64,000 bases of DNA from Pseudonocardia nematodicida (GTDB taxonomy: Bacteria; Actinomycetota; Actinomycetes; Mycobacteriales; Pseudonocardiaceae): positions 682,001-746,000 of the forward strand of contig NZ_JBEDNQ010000001.1 in assembly GCF_040105385.1 (NCBI RefSeq). The letters are read 5' to 3'. This document shows, piece by piece, positions 16,921-24,046 of the stretch. Numbering within the stretch: the stretch's first letter is position 1; every line of letters starts with the position of its first letter. Under the pieces are notes generated by a model. The model was given only the letters and a program-made list of their open reading frames with translations. It was not told the DNA's origin and ran no database searches. Both the position numbers and the translations under genes were made by a program.

Positions 16921-17313
16921 TTGACCGCACTGTTCTGCTCCGGCGACGCGATGCGCGGCGGGCGACTGCACCACAACGTCTCGGCACACCCGTTCCTCGG
17001 GGCCGTGCGGACCGCGCCGCACTACCGCATGTACTCGGTGCGCGACGAGTTCCCGGCCCTGGCCGAGGACCCGAGCGGCGACACCCCGCTGGCCGGGGAG
17101 ATCTACGACGTCCCGCTGTCGGCGATCCGCACCGACTTCCTGCCCGACGAGCCGCCGGAGCTGGAGCTGACCGTCGTCGAGCTCGACGACGGCCGGGACG
17201 TCCTCGCCGTCGGACTGCGGCCCGGGGTGCTGGAGCGCCAGTCGGACGAGCTCACCGACATCACCGTCCACGGAGGCTGGCGCACCTACCGCGGCCTGCC
17301 CGACCCGTCCTGA
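16921..17313 (+). CDS. Stand-alone allophanate hydrolase C-terminal-like protein
   Basis: A 130-residue protein starting at TTG 16921. 'GDAMRGGRLHHNV', 'RTAPHYRMYSVRDEFPAL' and 'LAGEIYDVPLSAIRTDFLPDEPPELEL' resemble the C-terminal domain of allophanate hydrolase (AtzF type), which has a gamma-glutamylcyclotransferase-like fold. The amidase domain itself is absent, so this is a free-standing version. It is the first gene of a rightward operon with Hyi, GlxR and allantoicase. It may act on a ureide intermediate (urea carboxylate, ureidoglycolate) or bind one. Function is inferred from family and context only. Confidence 0.75.
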   Translation: MTALFCSGDAMRGGRLHHNVSAHPFLGAVRTAPHYRMYSVRDEFPALAEDPSGDTPLAGEIYDVPLSAIRTDFLPDEPPELELTVVELDDGRDVLAVGLRPGVLERQSDELTDITVHGGWRTYRGLPDPS

Positions 17314-17323
17314 GAGGTCGACG

Positions 17324-18136
17324 TTGACCACCCCGATCACGCTCCCGCTGCCCGCCACCGTCAACTGCTCGATCCTGTTCCCCGGCGTGCCGCTGCTCGA
17401 GCGGCCCGCGCGCGCGGCCGCCGCCGGCTTCGACGCCGTCGAGTTCTGGTGGCCCTTCGACCGGTCGGTCCCCGACGACCGCGAGGTCGAGGAGTTCGTC
17501 ACGGCGGTCTCCGACGCCGGCGTCGTCCTGTCCGGACTGAACTTCTCCGGCGGGGACATGCCGGCCGGTGAGCGCGGCATCCTCTCCGACCCGGCGCGCA
17601 GCAGCGAGTTCGCCGACAACGTCGACGTCGCGGTCGGGATCGGCGCGAGGCTGGGCACCGTCGGTTTCAACGCGCTCTACGGCAAGCGCCTGCCCGGCGT
17701 CACCGCCGAGGCCCAGGACGAGCTCGCCGCCCGGAACCTCGCCCTGGCCGGACGGGCGGCCGCCGGCATCGGCGCGGTCGCGCTGCTGGAGCCGATCTCC
17801 GGGGTCGAGGGCTACCCGCTGCTGACTGCCGCCGACGCGGTCGCGGTCCTGGACCGGGTCGGCTCCCCCGACGTGCGGCTGCTGCTCGACGTGTTCCACC
17901 TGGGCGTGAACGGCGACGACCCGGCGGTCGCGATCGAGCGGTTCGCCGACCGGATCGGGCACGTCCAGGTCGCCGACGCCCCCGGCCGCGGCGAGCCCGG
18001 CACCGGTGACCTGCCGGTGGCCGCCCTGCTCGACCAGGTCGCCGCCGCCGGGTACCGCGGCCGGATCGGGCTGGAGTACGCGCCGGTCACGCAGGACCCG
18101 TTCGGCTGGATCGCCTCGAAGGAGAGCAGCACGTGA
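17324..18136 (+). CDS. hyi: Hydroxypyruvate isomerase
   Basis: A 270-residue TIM-barrel isomerase (AP-endonuclease 2 family) starting at TTG 17324 with GAGAGG upstream. Landmarks are 'TVNCSILFPGVPLLERPARAAAAGFDAVEFWWPF', 'LLEPISGVEGYPL', 'LLLDVFHLGVNGDD' and 'GRIGLEYAP'. It interconverts hydroxypyruvate and tartronate semialdehyde in the glycerate route of glyoxylate use. The next gene, the matching reductase, overlaps it as GTGA. Confidence 0.92.
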   Translation: MTTPITLPLPATVNCSILFPGVPLLERPARAAAAGFDAVEFWWPFDRSVPDDREVEEFVTAVSDAGVVLSGLNFSGGDMPAGERGILSDPARSSEFADNVDVAVGIGARLGTVGFNALYGKRLPGVTAEAQDELAARNLALAGRAAAGIGAVALLEPISGVEGYPLLTAADAVAVLDRVGSPDVRLLLDVFHLGVNGDDPAVAIERFADRIGHVQVADAPGRGEPGTGDLPVAALLDQVAAAGYRGRIGLEYAPVTQDPFGWIASKESST

Positions 18137-19008
18137 GCACGATCGCGTTCGTCGGCCTGGGCGTCATGGGCGACCCGATGGCCCGCCACCTGGCCGGCGC
18201 CGGGCACGACGTCGTCGGCTTCAACCGCACACCGGCGAAGGCCGAGCCACTGGTGGAGGCGGGCGGCCGGGCCGCTGAGTCGGTCGCCGACGCGGTGCGC
18301 GGCGCCGACGTCGTCGCCCTGATGCTGCCCGACACCCCCGACGTCGAGACGGTGCTGGCCGACGTCCTCGACACCGCCGCACCCGGCACGCTGATCATCG
18401 ACTTCTCCACGATCCGGCCGGACGCCGCCGCGGACTTCGCCGCGCGGGCCGCCGAGCGGGGCATGCGGATGATCGACGCACCGGTGTCCGGCGGTCAGGC
18501 CGGCGCCGAGAACGCCGCCCTCTCGATCATGATCGGCGGCGAGGAGGCGGCCGTCGCCGACGCCCGCCCGCTGCTGGAGGTCGTCGGGAAGACCGTGGTG
18601 CACGTCGGGCCCGCCGGGGCCGGGCAGACGGTGAAGGCGGCCAACCAGCTGATCGTCGCCGGCAACATCGCGCTGCTGGCCGAGGCCATCCGGTTCCTCG
18701 AGGCGCACGGCGCGGACCTGCCCGCCGCCGTCGAGGTGCTCGGCGGCGGTCTGGCCGGGTCGAAGGTGCTGGAGCAGAAGGCGCCGAAGATGCTCAGCGG
18801 CGACTTCGGCCCCGGGTTCCGGATCGACCTGCACCACAAGGACATGGGCATCGTGTCCGACGCGGCCCGGGCGGCCGGCGTCGTCACCCCGGTGGGGGCG
18901 CTCGTCGCGCAGCTCGTCGCGGCCACCCGTGCCGCGGGCGACGGCGGCCTCGACCACTCGGCGCTGTACCGGACGATCGCCCGGCTCGGCGGGGAGGACG
19001 TGCGGTGA
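18133..19008 (+). CDS. glxR: 2-hydroxy-3-oxopropionate (tartronate semialdehyde) reductase
   Basis: A 291-residue beta-hydroxyacid dehydrogenase. The Rossmann motif is 'AFVGLGVMGDPMARHLAGAG', the substrate site is 'IDAPVSGGQAGAE', the catalytic Lys is in 'GQTVKAANQLIVAG', and 'HHKDMGIV' is the C-terminal cofactor motif. It reduces tartronate semialdehyde to glycerate with NAD(P)H. The GTG start overlaps hyi and its stop overlaps the allantoicase start. Glyoxylate carboligase, which would make its substrate, is not in the window. Confidence 0.93.
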   Translation: MSTIAFVGLGVMGDPMARHLAGAGHDVVGFNRTPAKAEPLVEAGGRAAESVADAVRGADVVALMLPDTPDVETVLADVLDTAAPGTLIIDFSTIRPDAAADFAARAAERGMRMIDAPVSGGQAGAENAALSIMIGGEEAAVADARPLLEVVGKTVVHVGPAGAGQTVKAANQLIVAGNIALLAEAIRFLEAHGADLPAAVEVLGGGLAGSKVLEQKAPKMLSGDFGPGFRIDLHHKDMGIVSDAARAAGVVTPVGALVAQLVAATRAAGDGGLDHSALYRTIARLGGEDVR

Positions 19009-20033
19009 CCGTGCCCGACCCGTCCCTGACCGATCTCGCCTCGCGGGTGCTCGGCGGCTCGGTCGTCGCGGCGAACGACGAGTTCTTCGCCGCCCGGGAG
19101 AACCTGATCACCGCCGCGGCGCCCCGGTTCGACCCGGACGAGTTCGGCCTCAAGGGCAAGATCTACGACGGCTGGGAGACCCGCCGCCGGCGCGAGCCCG
19201 GGCACGATTGGGCGGTCGTCCGGCTCGGCGCGGCCGGGGTGATCGACCACGTCGTCGTCGACACCGCGTGGTTCCGGGGCAACTACCCGCCGGAGATCGC
19301 GGTCGAGGCCGCCGCGGTGGCGGGCCATCCCTCGCCGGACGAGCTGGCCGGGGCGACCTGGCACGAGATCGTCGGGCGCTCGGCGTGCGCCGGGGACACC
19401 GCGAACGTGTACGAGGTCGCCGACGCGCGCCGGTTCACCCACGTCCGGCTGGTCATGCACCCGGACGGCGGAGTGGCCCGGCTCCGGGTGCTCGGCCGGG
19501 TGCTGCCCGACCCGGACTTCCTGGAGGGCACCGTCGACCTGATCGCCGCCGAGAACGGCGGCCACGTCACCGGCTGCTCCAACGCGTTCTACTCCTCGCC
19601 GGGCAACCTGCTGCTGCCCGGTCTGGCCCGGCACATGGGCGAGGGCTGGGAGAACGCGCGCCGCCGTGACGACGGCAACGACTGGGTCGAGGTCGCGCTC
19701 GGCGTGGCCGGGGTGCCGCGCCGGATCGACGTCGACACCACCTGGTTCGTCGGTAACGCGCCGGGGTGGGTCTCGGTCAGCACCTGCGACGACCGGACCG
19801 GCGGGGACTGGCAGATCCTGCTCGACCGCGAGCGGGTCCAGCCCGACACCCGGCACCGCTTCCGGCTGCCCGGGGCGCCGGCGGCCACCCGGCTCCGGCT
19901 CGATGTCTTCCCGGACGGCGGCCTGTCCCGGCTGCGGCTGCCCGGTGAGGCGGACCCCGCGGCGCTCGTGGCGCTGCGGGAGACGTGGCGTGCCGCGGGA
20001 CCGGACGGACCCGGCGCACCGCCGGCCGGCTGA
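19005..20033 (+). CDS. alc: Allantoicase
   Basis: A 342-residue protein with two homologous halves, as in allantoicases. 'SVVAANDEFFAARENLI', 'GKIYDGWETRRRREPGHDW', 'VVVDTAWFRGNYPP' in the first half are echoed by 'ENARRRDDGNDWVEV' and 'IDVDTTWFVGNAPGW' in the second. It hydrolyses allantoate to ureidoglycolate and urea. The GTG start overlaps glxR. With AllB it gives a route from allantoin to ureidoglycolate; a ureidoglycolate lyase is not visible here. Confidence 0.95.
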   Translation: MTVPDPSLTDLASRVLGGSVVAANDEFFAARENLITAAAPRFDPDEFGLKGKIYDGWETRRRREPGHDWAVVRLGAAGVIDHVVVDTAWFRGNYPPEIAVEAAAVAGHPSPDELAGATWHEIVGRSACAGDTANVYEVADARRFTHVRLVMHPDGGVARLRVLGRVLPDPDFLEGTVDLIAAENGGHVTGCSNAFYSSPGNLLLPGLARHMGEGWENARRRDDGNDWVEVALGVAGVPRRIDVDTTWFVGNAPGWVSVSTCDDRTGGDWQILLDRERVQPDTRHRFRLPGAPAATRLRLDVFPDGGLSRLRLPGEADPAALVALRETWRAAGPDGPGAPPAG

Positions 20034-20085
20034 CGCCACCGGGCCTGGCAGTCGGCAACGCGGGGATCGGGCCTGCCGACCTCCT

Positions 20086-20148
20086 TGATCGACGGTTCCG
20101 GAGCGCGGCGTCCGGCTTGCGAACGCAACGCTCCGGAACCGTCGATCA
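20086..20148. terminator. 20-bp perfect inverted repeat between convergent genes
   Basis: Arms at 20086-20105 and 20129-20148 are perfect reverse complements (20 bp) around a 23-nt loop, whose own end TTGCGAACGCAA can fold further. It lies between allantoicase and the convergent STAS gene, whose stop codon is inside the right arm. No T-run follows on either side, so it may be a bidirectional terminator or a dispersed palindrome. Confidence 0.6.
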
Positions 20149-20748
20149 TGGTCTGGGGACCGGCGCGGCCCCTGCGGGAGGCGGCCCCGCCTCGGCGCCG
20201 GCCCGCAGCTCGGCACCGGCCCGCGGTTCGGGCGCGACCGGTGGCTCGGGCTCGACCTCTGGCTCGGCGCCGGCCCGCGGCTCGGCAGCGCTCCCCGGCC
20301 CGGCGGCACCCCGCGGCTCGGGGACCGGAACCGACGCCGTGGCCGGGCTCGGTGTCCGGGCCGGGCTCGAAGCACCGGCTCGCTCGGCCAGCGCCCGCAC
20401 GGCCACCTCGGCCGACGGGTAGGCGCCGCACCGCCGCAACACCTGCCGTGCGCGCAGCGGGAGCAGCTCCGCGCGCCCACCACACCCGGCGAGGTGCACG
20501 TGGACGCCCTCGCACCGGGACCGGGCCACGACGGCGCCGAGCGTCTCGGTCGCCTGCGCGTCGAACGCCCCGATCCCGGACAGGTCAACGATCAGGTGTG
20601 CGGCGGACCGCCCGCACGCGCACTGGGCGTCGATCAGCCGGCCCAGGGCCTCCGCCCCGGACCGGTCCAGCCGGCCCGCCAGTCGGATCAGCCGCACTCC
20701 CGGTGCCGCCGTCTCGACGGCCATCCGGATCGCCGCATCGTCGCGCAC
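20146..20748 (-). CDS. STAS-domain protein with Ala/Pro/Glu-rich tail
   Basis: A 200-residue protein. Residues about 10-105 form a STAS (anti-sigma-factor antagonist type) domain: 'VRLIRLAGRLDRSGAEALGRLI', 'HLIVDLSGIGAFDAQATETL' (the Ser/Thr region usually phosphorylated; here Ser then Gly-Ile-Gly) and 'GVHVHLAG'. The last 80 residues are low-complexity A/P/E/R with repeated 'EPRAGAE'-like units, probably disordered. The GTG start has GAGGAGG at 7 nt. It stands alone, with no anti-sigma kinase or sigma gene nearby. A role in partner switching is inferred from the fold only. Confidence 0.8.
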   Translation of the reverse strand: MRDDAAIRMAVETAAPGVRLIRLAGRLDRSGAEALGRLIDAQCACGRSAAHLIVDLSGIGAFDAQATETLGAVVARSRCEGVHVHLAGCGGRAELLPLRARQVLRRCGAYPSAEVAVRALAERAGASSPARTPSPATASVPVPEPRGAAGPGSAAEPRAGAEPEVEPEPPVAPEPRAGAELRAGAEAGPPPAGAAPVPRP

Positions 20749-20864
20749 GTCGCCGCCTCCTCGTCACCTCGCCCGAGCCGGTGCGGCCCGCGCACCGGAG
20801 ACCTTCCCGTCGTGCGCGGGTCGAACCGCGATGCCACGGCGGGACCGATCCAGCCTCTCGAATA

Positions 20865-20876
20865 TGACGTACGTCA
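20865..20876. promoter_or_regulatory. Perfect palindrome TGACGTACGTCA upstream of the STAS gene
   Basis: This 12-bp perfect palindrome is flanked by AATA and CTGTATAGG in the 203-bp gap before the STAS gene. On the minus strand CATATT follows directly and could be a -10, so a bound dimer would cover the promoter. TetR-like dimers use sites of this shape; the binding protein is unknown. Confidence 0.4.
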
Positions 20877-20951
20877 CTGTATAGGTGTCGAGCGGCGGGC
20901 CTCCCGGGCCCCCGGCAGCGGTGCCGGAGAGCCCGGGAGACGCGGGGACCC

Positions 20952-21788
20952 TCAGTGCGCCGAGCGGCCCGGCGGACGTCCGATGGGCGCGTGGTGGTGG
21001 GCCGGCGAGACCGGGCGACGCGGGCCGCCGCGGCCGAGCAGGTGCGGCCGCCCACCGGGACCGGACGCGTCACCGCGCCCCGCGCCCCGCGCCATCCCGA
21101 CGAGCGTCTCGACGACCGCCTCCAGCGAGGGGTAGCGCCCTTCGGGCAGCGGCGCGAGCTGGCGTGCCACCACGCCGCTCACGCCCCACGCGTCGGCCTC
21201 GGCGAGCACCTGCCAGCGCGAGGCGGGCCAGCGCACGTCCGCCAGGACGCACGCGAGGTTCCGTCGTAGCCGGTCCACCCCGGAGATCTGGGGGGCCGGC
21301 GGCCGGACCGGTACCGGTGGACGGATGGGAACCGGCGGACGGACCGGGCCCGGGCGGTCGGCCGGCACGCCGGACACTGCTTCCGACCTGGAACGATCCG
21401 GTCCGACCGGCCCTCCGGACGCCGAGGCGTCGTGCGCCAGACGCGGGGCGGGCACGGGCGCGCCCACCGCCGGCCGGATCGCCGGAGTCGGCGCCGCCGG
21501 AGGTGCCGGAGGTGCCGGAGGTGCCGGCACGGTGGCCGGCGGGGGCCCGCCCGGCGAGGCGAGCGACAGGCCGGGCCGGGCCGCGCGGACCGGCCGGCGG
21601 GCGTGCCCGGGGCTCACCCGGACCGCCCCGTTCCGGGCCGGGGGCCGGACTCGCGGACCGAGGGGCCGGCCCCGGTGGGCCGGACGCCGACGAGGCCCGG
21701 CGCGCGGCGCCGGAGGCCGGGCGCCGGCACCGCGGCGCGACGATCCTGATGGACACGAACACGGGGAGTTCGACACTGCATGGTTCAC
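20952..21788 (-). CDS. Pro/Arg-rich protein with DUF2795-like C-terminal domain
   Basis: A 278-residue hypothetical protein. Residues 1-165 are Pro/Ala/Arg-rich and low in complexity, with runs such as 'APPAPPAPPAAP' and 'RPPVPIRPPVPVRPP'. Residues about 170-235 hold an ordered segment, 'LRRNLACVLADVRWPASRWQ' then 'WGVSGVVARQLAPLPEGRYPSLEAVV', which resembles DUF2795 (small helical domain, 'RWPAS...LPxxxY'). The tail is again Gly/Arg/Pro-rich. The opposite strand is also open in places, as expected at this GC content, so the start is uncertain. No function can be assigned. Confidence 0.55.
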   Translation of the reverse strand: MNHAVSNSPCSCPSGSSRRGAGARPPAPRAGPRRRPAHRGRPLGPRVRPPARNGAVRVSPGHARRPVRAARPGLSLASPGGPPPATVPAPPAPPAPPAAPTPAIRPAVGAPVPAPRLAHDASASGGPVGPDRSRSEAVSGVPADRPGPVRPPVPIRPPVPVRPPAPQISGVDRLRRNLACVLADVRWPASRWQVLAEADAWGVSGVVARQLAPLPEGRYPSLEAVVETLVGMARGAGRGDASGPGGRPHLLGRGGPRRPVSPAHHHAPIGRPPGRSAH

Positions 21789-21969
21789 CGCCTGGGGGGA
21801 CGATTCGGGGGGCGCGGCCGCCGACCCTGCGGATGACTCAGAGGCAGGTCAACGGCTCACGTGTTGCCGAGTGTGGGGCAGAACACCCGTGACCGCCAGT
21901 CATCACCGGCGGCAACTCCTCCCCGAACGGAGTAATGCCATTGCGGGGCGCAACGCTTTCGGTACCCTG

Positions 21970-22869
21970 CTAGGCCCGCTCGGCGCGGTAGCGCTCCTCC
22001 AGCTCCCGGATCTCGCCGATCCCCACCAGTCCGGCGAAGGCGTCCAGCCCACCGAGCCGGTCGAGCAAGGCGGCCGGAGTGCCGTCGGCGCGCAGCCGCG
22101 CCAGCAGCTCGACCATCCCGGCCGTCGCCGCGAGCAGCGTGCCGACCGGGAACAGCACCAGGGCGAACCCGAGCTCGGCCAGCCGGTCCCTCGACAGCGG
22201 GGGCGTCCGGCCGCCCTCGGCCCAGTTGAAGACCAGCCTGTGCCCGCGCAGCGCCTCGGCGACCTTCTCGATGTCGGCCTCGGAGGTCGGGGCCTCGACG
22301 AACAGCAGGTCGGCGCCGGCGTCGGCGAACCGGCGGGCCCGGTCCAGCGCGGCGTCCAGGCCGTCGACGGCGGCGGCATCGGTCCGCGCGATGATCAGCA
22401 GGTCCGGGTCGGTGCGCGCGTCCACCGCGGCCCGGATCTTCGCCGCCATCTCCCCGGCCGGAACGACCTGCTTGCCGGCCAGGTGCCCGCAACGCTTCGG
22501 CGCGACCTGGTCCTCCAGGTGCAGCGCCGCGACCCCGGCCCGCTCGTAGTCGCGGATCGTGCGGATCACGTTCATCGGGTTGCCGTAGCCGGTGTCCGCG
22601 TCGGCGATCACCGGCAGGTCCACCGCGTCGGTCAGCCGGGCGGCGTGCGCGGCCATCTCCGCACCCCCGAGCAGGCCGACGTCCGGCCGTCCCAGCAGTC
22701 CCGCCGTCGTCCCGAAGCCGGTCATGTAGACGACGTCGAACCCGGCCTGCTCGACCAGGCGGGCGGAGAGGGCGTCGTAGGCACCGGGGGCGAGCACCGG
22801 CTCTCCCGCGTCGAGCATTTCACGCAGGCGGGCGCGCCGGTTCCCCGGACGGCTGAGCAGGTCGGCCAC
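21970..22869 (-). CDS. Isocitrate lyase / PEP mutase superfamily enzyme
   Basis: A 299-residue TIM-barrel C-C lyase. It has 'LAPGAYDALSARLVEQAGFDVVYMTGFG', 'PVIADADTGYGNPMNV', 'LEDQVAPKRCGHLAGK' (the K-[KR]-C-G-H active-site motif of lyases in the superfamily) and 'IIARTDA'. Candidates are methylisocitrate lyase, 2,3-dimethylmalate lyase or oxaloacetate decarboxylase. GTG 22869 is preferred because GGAAGGA lies 6 nt upstream; a TTG at 22875 would abut that site. It is a lone gene upstream of the iron transporter operon end. The substrate is unknown. Confidence 0.85.
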   Translation of the reverse strand: MADLLSRPGNRRARLREMLDAGEPVLAPGAYDALSARLVEQAGFDVVYMTGFGTTAGLLGRPDVGLLGGAEMAAHAARLTDAVDLPVIADADTGYGNPMNVIRTIRDYERAGVAALHLEDQVAPKRCGHLAGKQVVPAGEMAAKIRAAVDARTDPDLLIIARTDAAAVDGLDAALDRARRFADAGADLLFVEAPTSEADIEKVAEALRGHRLVFNWAEGGRTPPLSRDRLAELGFALVLFPVGTLLAATAGMVELLARLRADGTPAALLDRLGGLDAFAGLVGIGEIRELEERYRAERA

Positions 22870-22963
22870 GGACAATCCTTCCGTTGTGTGTACAAACCCC
22901 CGCCAGTCTGCCGGTGATCGCGCGAGAATCCCAGACCGGTTCGCGACATTGCATACAGAAAGG
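22870..22963. promoter_or_regulatory. Gap with TTGTGTGTACAA dyad upstream of the lyase gene
   Basis: The 94-bp gap before the lyase gene contains TTGTGTGTACAA (22884-22895), a small dyad with TTGT/ACAA ends, just upstream of the start. GntR-type proteins use similar sites. No clear -35/-10 pair was identified. Confidence 0.25.
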
Positions 22964-24046
22964 TCAGGTGCGCGGCACCACGTGCACGGGGCCGTCGGCG
23001 TGGACCCGGCACCGGTCCCCCGGCCGCCACTGCCCGTCCGCGCCGGTCCGGATGCGGACCACCGGCCCGTTCCCGGTGTCCTGCTCGGGCCGGGCCGTCA
23101 CCAGCACCGCGTCCCCGAGGAACTCCACGTGCTCGACGACGGCCGGGGCACCGCGTCCCGCCGGACCGGCGATCCGCAGCCCCTCGGGCCGCAGCACGGC
23201 GACCACCTCCGCCGTGCCGTCCCGGCCGCGGGAGGACGCGGGAGCCCCGGCGATCGCCGCGGAGCCGAGCGCCGTCGTCACCCGCCCGCCGGCGGCCTGG
23301 CCGGGCAGCAGCGCGGCGTCCCCGACGAAGGCCGCGACCCGGGCCGTGGCCGGACGTGCGTAGAGCTCGCGCGGACCCGCGGTCTGCTCCAGGCGGCCGT
23401 CGTGCAGGACCGCGACCCGGTCGCTCACCGACAACGCCTCGCGCCGGTCGTGGGTGATCAGCACCGCGGTGCTCCCGGCCGCCCGCAGCGCCGCGACGGC
23501 GTCGCCCCGGACCTGCTCGCGCAGGCCGGCGTCGAGCGCGGAGAACGGCTCGTCGAGCAGCACCACCGACGGCCGCGGCGCGAGCGCGCGGGCCAGCGCC
23601 ACCCGGCGCCGCTCGCCACCGGAGAGCTGGTGCGGCATCCGGTCCGCCTTGCCGGTCAGCCCGACCAGCTCGAGCAGCTCGCGCACCCGCTCCCGGGCCC
23701 CCGACCGCGCGGCGCGGTCGACGCGCAGCCGGGCAAGGCCGGCCGGCAGCAGTCCGAAGCCGACGTTCCCGGCGACGTCGAGATGGGAGAACAGCGCCCC
23801 CTCCTGCGGCACCAGGCCGACCCGACGGCGTTCGGGTGCGACGCCGGTGACGTCCTCGCCGGCCAGGTGCACCGCGCCGGCGTCCGGCCGGTGCAGCCCG
23901 GCGACCACGCGCAGCAACGTCGTCTTCCCGCTGCCGCTGGCCCCGAGCACCGAGACCAGCTCCCCCGGCCCGGCCTCGAGGTCGACACCGTGCAGCACCG
24001 GGACTCCCCCGTACCCGGCCACGATCCCCCGCACGTGCAGGCTCAC
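22964..24046 (-). CDS. fbpC: Iron(III) ABC transporter ATPase
   Basis: A 360-residue ATPase with Walker A 'GASGSGKTT', Q-loop 'VPQEGALFSHLDVAGNVGFGL', signature 'LSGGERRRVALARAL', Walker B 'VVLLDEPFSALD', switch 'ITHDRREAL' and a C-terminal TOBE-like regulatory region. The Q-loop sequence and length are those of FbpC/AfuC ferric transporters. The GTG start overlaps the permease stop as GTGA. It is the last gene of an iron operon read leftwards (binding protein, permease, ATPase). Confidence 0.9.
   Translation of the reverse strand: MSLHVRGIVAGYGGVPVLHGVDLEAGPGELVSVLGASGSGKTTLLRVVAGLHRPDAGAVHLAGEDVTGVAPERRRVGLVPQEGALFSHLDVAGNVGFGLLPAGLARLRVDRAARSGARERVRELLELVGLTGKADRMPHQLSGGERRRVALARALAPRPSVVLLDEPFSALDAGLREQVRGDAVAALRAAGSTAVLITHDRREALSVSDRVAVLHDGRLEQTAGPRELYARPATARVAAFVGDAALLPGQAAGGRVTTALGSAAIAGAPASSRGRDGTAEVVAVLRPEGLRIAGPAGRGAPAVVEHVEFLGDAVLVTARPEQDTGNGPVVRIRTGADGQWRPGDRCRVHADGPVHVVPRT

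Noticed and set aside
14754..17327. 857-codon plus-strand frame opposite iclR and allB
   Set aside because: Antisense shadow; the minus-strand genes have complete motifs and ribosome sites.
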